Positions 1-10,100 of a DNA stretch of 64,000 bases are shown here, in pieces (positions within the stretch are counted from its first letter, which is position 1; each line of letters opens with the position of its first letter). The position numbers were made by a program, and so were the translations under genes. The notes under the pieces were generated by a model, which was given only the letters and a program-made list of their open reading frames with translations, made no database searches and was not told the DNA's origin. This DNA comes from Caldisericales bacterium (GTDB taxonomy: Bacteria; Caldisericota; Caldisericia; JAAYUI01), in assembly GCA_012517765.1 (NCBI GenBank), contig JAAYUI010000003.1, positions 170,950 to 234,949 on the forward strand. The letters run 5' to 3'.

Positions 1-3000
1 TCTGGAGGTCGATGCAAAGCCCCCTGAGCTCCCTCTGAATGACCTTGAATGATTCCGGTGTCCCTGACTCAGGGATCGGTTTCCCCCTGCAGATTGCTTC
101 GTAGGCCTTTATTCTTCCCTCTGTGTCATCTGACTTGAGGGTGAGCATTTCTCTGAGTGTGTGTGCGGCACCATATGCTTCGAGCGCCCAGACTTCCATT
201 TCTCCGAGTCTCTGGCCTCCAAACTGTGCTTTTCCGCCCAGTGGCTGCTGGGTTATAAGGGCATATGGTCCTGTCGAACGGGCGTGTATCTTGTCTTCAA
301 CAAGATGATTGAGTTTTAGCATGTAAGCTATACCGATAGTTACCTTGTTTTCGAACTTTTCCCCGGTGTATCCATCATAAAGGTTCATTTTGCCGTCTTT
401 TGGAAGGCTTGCTTTTTCAAGTGCATCAAGAACATCTTTTTCAGTTGCACCCGAGAAGATCGGTGTGGCAAAATAGACTCCAAGCTGTCTGGCGGCATAG
501 CCGAGGTTACATTCAAGTATCTGGCCTATGTTCATGCGCGAAGGGACGCCGAGTGGTGAAAGAATTATGTCTACCGGTGTTCCATCCTCAAGGAAAGGCA
601 TGTCGTAAGTTGGGAGGATTTTTGAGATTACACCCTTGTTTCCATGTCTTCCGGACATCTTGTCGCCAACCTGGATCTTGCGTTTTTCGGCAACATAGAC
701 TTTTGCAAGCATGTTCAGTCCGACCTGAAGCTCGTCCGACTTGTCTCTCTTGAAAAGCTGGGTCCCGATTACAACACCCTTTTCTCCGGGGCTTACCCTG
801 AGCGATGAATCGCGGACATCCTGGCCTTTACGGTCAAACATGGCCCTCCAGAGCTTCATTTCCGGGGTAAATTCCGATTCAGCTTTTGGAGTGACCTTTC
901 CGACGAGGATATCTCCGGACTTGACTTCAGTTCCAACCCTTACAATCCCGTTTTCATCAAGATTGCGAAGCATCTCTTCAGAGACGTTCGGTATTTCCCT
1001 TGTCAGCTCTTCTGGACCAACCTTGGTGTCCCTCACGGCAAGCTTGTATTCCTTTATGTGGATTGAGGTGTAGACATCGTCATAAACGAGGCGCTCTGAA
1101 ACAATAATGGCGTCTTGGTAGTTGTACCCTCTCCATGGAAGATATGAAACAAGGACGTTCTGACCAAGTGCAAGATCACCCCTGTCGCAGGCCTCTCCAT
1201 CAATAATGACATCACCAGCCGAAACGAAATCACCCTTGCGGACAAGTGCCCTCTGGTTGATGCAAATGTCCTGGTTTGACCTGAAGAATTTCTGGAGCTT
1301 GTAGGTGGTCTCATAGGAAACATGTATTTCATCAACACCTATTGAGGCAAGGCGCTTCAAAAGATCGACTGTAAGGTATGAACCTTTGTATGCGACAACT
1401 TCTTTGGATTCGTAGATATCTTCGGCGAGAATCCTTGAGGAATTGAGCATGTCCTGGTTGAACGAATAAACTTCTTCCTCGTGAAGGGCCATGATGTCAA
1501 CCACCCTTATCTCGGTTGCGCCGAGTTGCAATAGCTGACGGAGCACGTCTTCAGTTACAAAAGAAGAGTCGATATTGTCAAATATTTCCTGCTCTTTTGG
1601 TCCCCTGAGCAAAATCTTCCCAAGGAAACTGTTTCTTGAGGCTGCGACTTTGAGAATCGCAACAGGAAGGTTTTCAGGTGAACCTTCAACCTCGACAATT
1701 ACATCCCTTATGCCTGATTTGTAGAGCTTCTCAAGGCCTGTTTCGGTTATCTTTTTGCCTGCGGCAATAAGGGTCTTTCCCTCGGAGTCAAGTGCTGGCT
1801 CGACGAGGATCTTGCCTATCAGTTCGTCATTTCTTTCAACCTTTACAAACTCGCCGAGGTTTATTGTTTCTACTTCGTCCCTGCTTATGGTCCTTACCTT
1901 GAAGAAATTGTTCTGGATGAGCTTCCTGGCCACTGTTCCATCGATAAGATCGCCTATCCTGCCGACATTTGCTATATCTTCGCCAAGAAATCTGTAAAGT
2001 GCTTCAGAGTTGATATTTCCGAGTTTGAATTTGACCGGCTGTGCGTCCAGGGACGCAATCTTTATTGTTCCAGCGTCAACATAGGATACAACACCAGACT
2101 CTTTTGCCAGAACAACAGAGCAATTGTCAACGACAATCTGGTGTTCCATGCCTGTGCCAACCCTTGGTGCTTCTGGCTGGATGAGCGGAACGGCCTGGTG
2201 TTGCATGTTGCAGCCCATAAGAGCGCGGTTTGCCTCGTCGTGCTCAAGGAATGGAATGATTGTTGCCGAGGCTGAGAAGACCTGGTTTGGTGAGATGTCT
2301 ATCAGATCAACATCAAGTGGCTCAACTTCTATAATTTCACCACCCTTGTGCCTGCAAATGGCCGTACCCTTGATTATTCCTTTGCGGTCAGTTTCTGTGT
2401 TCGCCTGGGCTATTTTGTAATTTTCCTCGTCATCGGCGGTCAGGTAAATAACCTCGTCTGTGACCCTTCCTTCGATGACTTTGAAGTATGGAGCCCTCAC
2501 AAAACCAAACTCGTCAACGATTGAGTGAGATGTCAGCGAGTTGATAAGGCCGATGTTTCCACCTTCAGGCGTTTCAATGGGGCATATTCTCGAGTAATGG
2601 CTGTGGTGGACATCGCGCACGTCTGCGCCTGCACGGTCCCTGTTGAGACCCCCTGGCCCAAGGGACGAGAGCTTGCGCTTGTGGGTGAGTGCAGCGACAG
2701 GATTTGTCTGGTCCATAAACTGGGAGAGCTGGCCAAGGCCAAAAAATTCTCTCATTGCAGCTATTATCGGTCTTACATTGATAATGTTCTGGACAGTAAG
2801 TTCTTCATCCGGAAGTGTAATGATTTTCTCCCTTACAATCTTGAGCATCCTGAGAAAACCAACCCTGAGCTGATTTTCAAGCAATTCTCCAACTGCCCTT
2901 ATGCGCTTGTTTGCAAGGTGGTCCTTGTTGTCAGGGGGAACATTGCCGAGTTTTAGCTGGAACAGGAATTTCAGGATTGCCCTGACATCTTCAAGTGTTA

Positions 3001-4042
3001 CAAGATTGGAATCAAGATTGAGCACCAGTTTCTTGTTGATCTTGTATCTGCCCACAACCGAAAGGTTGTTCCTTCTTGGGTCTCTGAGCAGGTTATGTAT
3101 CAGGTTTTCGGCATTCTCGATCGTTGGACGCTCGCCTGGCCTGATGTGCTTGAACATGTCGACAAGGGCCTCTTCCCTCGTTTTGGTCTGGTCCTTTTCA
3201 AGGGTGGCCACAATAAAGCTTGCTATGTCCTTGTCAAAATGTTTTACTTTTTTGATGCCAAGGCGTTTTATTTCATCGAGGATGATGTTTGTGAGTGTTG
3301 TGCCAGGCTGGTAGAGGTCATCACCGGTTGTCGGGTGATAAATGGTATCAGCAAGCGACTTCCCTTTCGCCCTCTCGAGGTCGGCCTTATTGTCGGACCT
3401 TGCCTCGGAGATTTTGTCCTGATTGAAGAGATTGCGGATTTCATCATCCGTATAGTCTCCCATCACTCTCAGTAATTCTGTGACGGGGAATTTTTTGGAT
3501 TTTTTATCTATCTTGACATAACAGATGTCATCGTCTCCCATTTCGAACTCGAGCCACGAACCTCTGTCCGGTATCACAGTTGCCATTGCCCTGTTTCTGT
3601 TCGAATTGGGGAGTTGCTCAAATTCAAAGTATACACCAGGGGAACGTACAAGCTGGGAAACAACGACGCGTTCGACGCCATTGATTATGAATGTTCCGGC
3701 GTCAGTCATCTGTGGAAGCTCTCCGGCAAAAAGCTCCTGCTCCTTTATTTCACCGGTCTCCTTGTTTATCAGTCTGACAGTGAGCTTCAGCGGTATTGTA
3801 AATGTTAAGCTGCGCTGCTTGCATTCAAGCGGGTCATAGGGCGGATCACCAAGCGTATAATCGACAAATTCGACTTCAACTTTTCCAGATTCGCGGAGGG
3901 AGCGATCTTCATTCAATGAGGCAATGAGGTTTTTGAGGTCTTCAGTCAAAAACCTTTTGTAGGAATCGGTCTGAACCCTTATCAAGTCTGGTGGATTGAC
4001 CTCGGTTCTTCTTTTGCCAAACCAAACCCGTTCAATTCTCAT
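1..4042 (-). CDS. rpoB: DNA-directed RNA polymerase beta subunit (3' end cut by window edge)
   Basis: This is the catalytic beta subunit of RNA polymerase. About 1347 residues are visible. The last ones match the family C-terminus (PESFKV..RELR..GI), so only a few codons are missing at the left edge. Start ATG at 4042 is preceded by GGAAGGAA at a good distance. The rifampicin-pocket region near residue 430 (FMDQTNP, THKRK, LSSLGPGG) is intact, as are GNIGLINSL and the DKMSGRHGNKG segment. There is no E. coli-type insertion near residues 225-340 or 940-1040. Instead about 235 extra residues (roughly 670-910, DNA 1300-2040) lie between the DAGTIKI strand and the KFFRSNQ motif. They contain repeated modules resembling the beta-beta' module 2 fold. 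The gene is preceded by a giant exoprotein gene, not by rplL, and has its own promoter. rpoC is expected downstream, outside the window. Confidence 0.97.
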   Translation of the reverse strand, partial: MRIERVWFGKRRTEVNPPDLIRVQTDSYKRFLTEDLKNLIASLNEDRSLRESGKVEVEFVDYTLGDPPYDPLECKQRSLTFTIPLKLTVRLINKETGEIKEQELFAGELPQMTDAGTFIINGVERVVVSQLVRSPGVYFEFEQLPNSNRNRAMATVIPDRGSWLEFEMGDDDICYVKIDKKSKKFPVTELLRVMGDYTDDEIRNLFNQDKISEARSDNKADLERAKGKSLADTIYHPTTGDDLYQPGTTLTNIILDEIKRLGIKKVKHFDKDIASFIVATLEKDQTKTREEALVDMFKHIRPGERPTIENAENLIHNLLRDPRRNNLSVVGRYKINKKLVLNLDSNLVTLEDVRAILKFLFQLKLGNVPPDNKDHLANKRIRAVGELLENQLRVGFLRMLKIVREKIITLPDEELTVQNIINVRPIIAAMREFFGLGQLSQFMDQTNPVAALTHKRKLSSLGPGGLNRDRAGADVRDVHHSHYSRICPIETPEGGNIGLINSLTSHSIVDEFGFVRAPYFKVIEGRVTDEVIYLTADDEENYKIAQANTETDRKGIIKGTAICRHKGGEIIEVEPLDVDLIDISPNQVFSASATIIPFLEHDEANRALMGCNMQHQAVPLIQPEAPRVGTGMEHQIVVDNCSVVLAKESGVVSYVDAGTIKIASLDAQPVKFKLGNINSEALYRFLGEDIANVGRIGDLIDGTVARKLIQNNFFKVRTISRDEVETINLGEFVKVERNDELIGKILVEPALDSEGKTLIAAGKKITETGLEKLYKSGIRDVIVEVEGSPENLPVAILKVAASRNSFLGKILLRGPKEQEIFDNIDSSFVTEDVLRQLLQLGATEIRVVDIMALHEEEVYSFNQDMLNSSRILAEDIYESKEVVAYKGSYLTVDLLKRLASIGVDEIHVSYETTYKLQKFFRSNQDICINQRALVRKGDFVSAGDVIIDGEACDRGDLALGQNVLVSYLPWRGYNYQDAIIVSERLVYDDVYTSIHIKEYKLAVRDTKVGPEELTREIPNVSEEMLRNLDENGIVRVGTEVKSGDILVGKVTPKAESEFTPEMKLWRAMFDRKGQDVRDSSLRVSPGEKGVVIGTQLFKRDKSDELQVGLNMLAKVYVAEKRKIQVGDKMSGRHGNKGVISKILPTYDMPFLEDGTPVDIILSPLGVPSRMNIGQILECNLGYAARQLGVYFATPIFSGATEKDVLDALEKASLPKDGKMNLYDGYTGEKFENKVTIGIAYMLKLNHLVEDKIHARSTGPYALITQQPLGGKAQFGGQRLGEMEVWALEAYGAAHTLREMLTLKSDDTEGRIKAYEAICRGKPIPESGTPESFKVIQRELRGLCIDLQ

Positions 4043-4107
4043 GTGGCTTCCTTCCTACCCCACCCATCAGGGCATACGAATTGTTAGGGGCATATTCACA
4101 AAAGAAT

Positions 4108-4136
4108 ATCCTAACTTATGGCCCTTTCAATGTCAA
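4108..4136 (-). promoter_or_regulatory. rpoB promoter
   Basis: On the minus strand TTGACA (4131-4136) is followed by a 17-nt spacer and TAGGAT (4108-4113). It lies in the 104-bp gap between the giant exoprotein gene and rpoB, giving a leader of about 60 nt that carries a Shine-Dalgarno sequence. This is a sequence-based prediction. Confidence 0.65.
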
Positions 4137-4146
4137 TGAACAATGG

Positions 4147-7100
4147 TTAAGGTAACCACACCCTTTCAATTACCATAAAACCTTTGAGCAGGTCTGTATT
4201 TAGTGTGCAATCAAGCACAGATTTGAGGATTTCTTGCGTCAGATAGAATGAACCATCCACAAGTGACGGTGAATTCGGCAATTGTATCTGGGTTCCTCCA
4301 GAAAGAGCAACAGCTGAGCCTGATTCAAAGATTATTGATTTGCCAAAAATATCAAGCTTGCAGGTACTTGCTTCCTGGGAGACTTGGAATGAGGCACCGA
4401 AAATTACCCGTAAAGCGTCTACTGGTATCAACCCGTCTTTTGTAAGGGCAGACTGCATTACTCCAATCACATCACCCTTTTGGTCAAAAACTTCTTTCTG
4501 GCCAACAACCAACCGGCCCCAGCCTTGCGCATACACCGGTATTTCCACTGTCTCTGTGGCAATATTCCCTGCCTGGTCGATGGCCTCTATCTTGACCTGG
4601 TTTTTGCCAGGAACGAGAGAAATGCTGGCCTGGTATATGTCATAAATTACAGTTGCATCTTTGCCGTTTATCCTGACTGATGCTCCAGGCTCTACTCTTC
4701 CCTTTATTACGAAATCCTGGGCGCCAATGAGCTCGGGGAATTTTGGGACCAGCAATTCAGGTTTTATTGTGTCAAGGGTTATTGAGAGCTGTAGTGTTTT
4801 TGACGGTCCCTTGGACAACTGGGAAACAATGACTATAAAGTTCGGTCCCTCAACAAGGGAAACTCTGATATTAAAAGAACCATCCTGGGAAACCTGGGCC
4901 GGTTTTCCATTGGCTACCAGTGTCGCTCCCGGGGATGTTTTGCCTTTCAGCGAAAGAGATTGTTTGTTGGTCAATGGAGGATATTGGTCAACTTCCAGGA
5001 TTGGGGGTTCTGTCTGGTCGCCTGTATATTCGATAATTTCTCCGGACACAAATCCTTTGGCCGTTGCCAATATGACAATCTTCATGACAGATTTTGGTTC
5101 GATCTCCAGGATTGCCTTGCCGTTTGCATCAGTCTGTGACTCCACATCAATATCTTCACCCCTGACTCTTATGGTGGCATCTGGTATTGTTGCTTTTGTT
5201 GCCCTGTCCGTGACTTGTACAGTCAATATGTTCTTGACGCCATTTACAATCTTGGCTGGCGACAGAAGCACCGGTACAATGCCAGGAGAACTGTCAAGTG
5301 CCGCAACAGGGTAGATCGAGAAGTATTCAGGGGCATCCCTCAGCGAGAATTCGTATGGCTGTTTGTCTAGGAGGGTGTTTTTGCATGTATATCCAAGTTG
5401 GATGACGGATTTGCCCTGGCCCGTAGGATTGAGAGTGAGATATGTGTAAGGAACAGTTCCAGGTTCGAATGCGTAGAAACCTCCCTGTGAAAGGAGACTG
5501 TCATTTGCCCCGGCCGCCATTATGTAGCCGCCACCTGTTATTGGAAGGTCTCTGTCATCAGCCGGCCTTATTTCTACAAGTATGTTGTTATTTGTAGCGT
5601 AAGCCAGATCAAAGTTGTTCTGGTCCAGCAACCCTGTCGAGAGCGGCATCCTGCTCTCGGCTGACTTGAAGGCCATTTTTGGTGTTTCAAGCGAAAGCAT
5701 GGTCTCCGGGAAAGCGTCCCAGTCGAGAGCAAATGTTGCGTCCCTCGATCCCATTGTTGAGCCTTCCAGCGGGCCAGGATTTGTCTTGTACCTGAATCTT
5801 GTGTAATGAAAGCCTGGATCGGTGTAATACGGGAAGGGTGCTCCTGCAACATCAGCATAGAAATCATCAGTGGAGTATGGATTAAGGCCCACCAAACCAC
5901 CCACTTTGCACACGTCTTCAGCAAAAACATAGAACTTGCAAGAACCAAGTTCATCAAGGGGAAGAGTGTCTTTTATGTCCAGAATTCCATCTCTTTCTCT
6001 ATCTGCAAAAAGATATGTTCCCTCATAGGGTTTGTTGTATATGCAACCAAGGCCCCACGCATAAGGTACTGGCCTATATTCAGGCTGAACAAGCATGCTA
6101 GGTTTGTCGGAAAAGGTGTCATTGCTGTAGTGTATGTTTGTCGTATTGTAGAAGACTGGTTCGTTGCGCCTCAGGATTGTCACTGCCCTTAGTTGTTCGT
6201 CCCATGTGAAAAACTCTCTCTTCGTGAGTAATGAGCCAAAGGAAAGAATCTCACCATTTGACCTCTGGAGTAGTCTGTCTCCGTTCCAGTCCAGTCCAAG
6301 ATGGACCGTGTAATTTGTCTTGCACCTCTCGCAAGGGAAGAAACTCTTCGGGCGCCAGTTGGCCGGAACGTTTACAAATGGGGTGAAATGTGCAGGGTAA
6401 GTTATTTTGTCTCCGCAAACCCTTACCTCTCTTGGGGGTTGCTTGAGAATGAAACCTTGTCTGTTCTTGCACACCGCCGTTATTTCATAGACCCTGTTTG
6501 ATCCTGCAGTCAGCAAGAAATCTGGTTCGCCAGGACTCGTGAAAACCTTTCTTTCCGGATCGTCCATATTGACAACATTGTACTCGACGATTGGAAGCCC
6601 AACCTTGATTTTGGTTGTCCCAAAATGTTTTCTGTCTGGCGTGTAGACCGTGAGGGAAAATTCTCCTGAATCGTTGGCACAGAAACCCTTGAACTGGTAT
6701 ATTCCGTCTTTTGAACGCGAGAAATCAATCTGTATTGGCTGAAAGGACCTCTTGTTGGCGTCTTCCCAGTCAGAATACAGGTAGATGTTGGCATAGTAAT
6801 TGTAAGAGGTGTTATGCAGGTCTGTTCTGACCCAGTAATACTGTGGGAGTCTGGCATCAGGGCCGAAAAATGACTGGTCATCGGGGAACCAGTCCCTGAA
6901 ACAGTGCAACCATGCCCTGTCTGGTGGGACTTCCCTGTCACCTATCACATCCCTTACGCCCTCAAGGAGGTTGACAGGTGTACCTGTTGCGTCAGTAATC
7001 CTCATTGTGAGTGGTTTTGACGGATCGGCCATTTCATTGACCACACCTGCCGTGAGTGGTTGTGGTGAAACCTCTATGGTGAGATCATCTTTTGGACCTA

Positions 7101-10100
7101 TGTTTGCTTTTGCCTCGCCGGCCAGATACACCTCATGGGTGTAGCTTATGTCAAACCACTCGTGGTAGAAGTAAGGAGCATATGATCTGTCATTGTTGTC
7201 ATCGCCATATTTGAAAGCAGTGACATAAACACTGGCCTCTTCATGCTCTGATATGACATGGTCGGCAGGCGTTATCATTCTTTTTATGAATTCAATATTG
7301 ACTCCACCAATGTCCATTCCGACATCAGTTATTTGGCAACCAGTTTCTTTTGTGAGGTCAAGCTCGTAAATCCCATCGTTCCTGTTGAACGTTCTGGCAT
7401 CGACCATGCCACCATTCCAGAGGTTTGTTGCAAGATCATAGGTGCCGATTATTTCAGTCTCGTAATCTGCAAAACTTATTTTGCCGTTTTCATTGAAGTC
7501 CCACCAGTCGGCAAACATTCTTCCGCCAGTCCGGGAGTTGTTTCTCATCGGCATTGGCGTCCCTATTGTCCTTCCATCACCCATTCCAATATGGAGCGCT
7601 TCGTCCATGCCTTCAATCTTGAAGGCGATTCCTCTGTCTTGCCAGATATAGACGAAAGCATTGTTGCACGCTTCCTCTATCTGCATGTCTTCCTGTTCGG
7701 TAATTTTTACCCTGAAATGATGGTCCTGATCAACGGGTATTGTGTCCGGGAGACCTGTAATTGTTAGTCCATGGACTTTTATTCCAAATTCATTTTTGTC
7801 GTTGCAGCAGTCCTGGAATCTCTTCACGGTGCCATCGAAAAGCTCAACTTCGATTTCTATCTTTCCTGAGCCAACGGGAGTCAGCTCATCAATCTTTATA
7901 ACATTTGAAACGCCGGTGTAATCTAGCCTTTTGTTCCATATCAGGAACTTGTTGAACTCGTCTGGCATGAATGTTATTTTGTCTGGACCAAAGCCGATTT
8001 CTCCAATCCAGTTTTTTCCATCAAACTCGTACCATTGATAATTGGTATTGTCTACCACAACTTTTCCTGTGAAATCATAGATTATGGGGAGCCTGATCAT
8101 CCCTTCGAATGCAAAGTCGGTTGTGACCCTTCCAGTAAGCGGATCCATAATTTTGGGCCTCTTGAAGGGGCCCGTTACGGTGAGTTTTTTTATCAACCTC
8201 TTGAACGGCGTCGGATTTGACGAAGTCCCGGGGTTGAATGTCAGATGGGTTCCATTCGAATCTTTTAGCACGAAATAGATTCCATAATCGGTGAGTGGGA
8301 AAAATTCGGTCCCTAGCTTGTTGAAATTTACTTTCCTCTTCCTCTTGTCCTCATCCGGGTCCCTGCCGAGGGCCTCCTTGTTTGCGTTGAGCCTTTGTCC
8401 CCACTCGGACCATATTGCAGGGTATGAATTGTAGCCACAAATCTGGGCCCTGGCAAAAGGAATGTTTATGATCCTGCTCAAATGGGCCTGGCCACCCGGA
8501 TAGACCCTGAAATCATCCTGGAGGTTCCTCAATATTGGATTGTATGGGTGCTGGATTTGTGGTGCTGGTGGAGGTATCTGGTTTATGGAGTTCTTGCCTG
8601 CCGTATAGTCCAGCTGCGAGAACTGCAGACCATGATCGATGACCTGCAGTTCTGAGAAATTTAACGTCGGATCAACGCTGAGCACCTTGGCTGTAGCATA
8701 GCCGCTGTAATCAAGCGCAAGATGGTCGTCAAGCAGGAAGTGTGAAGGATGGACCGGCAGTTTGCTGTTGTAATCAAACATGATGTTGAAGCTGCTCAGT
8801 CTCAATCTTATCTGGGTGCTCTCTTTTGGCTTCACAAGGCCAAGGGCCCATCCGCCGGTATCTGTGTCGGTGAATGTCGCAGCACTGGTTATATATGTAG
8901 GCACCCCGTAAGTTTCTATCCTTCCAAATTTGACACCAGTTTTTGGGTCTGTTGTGATACCGTCGAACAATCCGAGTTCGTCACCCCTTGTGACCACTCC
9001 CCATGCAAGAAAGCCGTCATCATCGCCCCATGTCTGGGCCATCTTTGAGGAGTTGTCCACATCAACCAGTGATGCTTGTGATGAAACTTCTATCGGTCTG
9101 GATGTTCCGATAAATAGAGGTGGCATAAAGTTTGGATCGTCACCAACGTAATCACCAGGATCAAGTGCTCCTGGGACATAGCCTATGTCGTTCCAGTACC
9201 AGAAATAGTATGTCTTGTCTATGTTGTACTGGATTATGTATCGCTGGCCGTGTTCTCCAATGGCGGTTGCCATCCAGTTCACTCCACCACCTGTTGCATT
9301 GTAAAGAACGATTGTCTGCTGGTCTTTGTTGAGTGCAAACGGGATGCAGCAAGGATCGTTTATGTCCAGCATGTTATCTGCGTCGTATGTTTCAAGTGAA
9401 ATGTTCGGATACCTTTCTTCGAGGATGTCCAGGCATTTTCTGGTGGAGTTTATTTCAAGCCTTTCGCTCCTTACTTTAAGGTAGCTTTTTTCCCAGGCAT
9501 CATAATTGTTTGCGAGAGAGATGGGGACAGTTGGCTGTGGCCATGGAGCTGGAACAATAGTCAAGGTGTTTTTATTGTCCTGGATGTTGTCGTTGGGCAT
9601 GTATTTTGCGAGATAAAACATGTCCTGGTATGGCCCATCGGGAGGAGCTGTTCTTGCCGGGCCGCCAAGATCTGCGAACGCTGTTACCACAATAGGGTCA
9701 TATTTTCCATTGGAGAAAAGGGAACCCTGATAGGGTGTTATTTCAAAAAATACTTCCCTGTCCGTGTCAGTTATCGTTCTTGTTTGTTCCCACGGTATTT
9801 TCCCATAAGTAAAAGGTGACCTGACTGTAACATATATCTTCTGTTTTTTATCCAGCAGGACAGGAGTTTTGATACGAAGTTTTGATGTCTGTTCAACGCG
9901 AAGTTCCCTGTCAACATACGCATCAAGACCTACTTTTCCAGGTAGCGTTGGAATGTCAATTGCTGTCGGGTGGCCACATTTCCCCATTGAGAAGCCGTGT
10001 GCCTTGTATTCGTGAACAAAACAACCCCATTCGTCAACAATATCGCCGCAAGGGTATGAGTAGTAACCAATCCTTATCTGGCTCATCCTCACATCGCCAT

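Noticed and set aside
2525..2956. Plus-strand reading frame of 143 codons
   Set aside because: It is antisense to the conserved core of rpoB, shows no family features and has no promoter or ribosome site.
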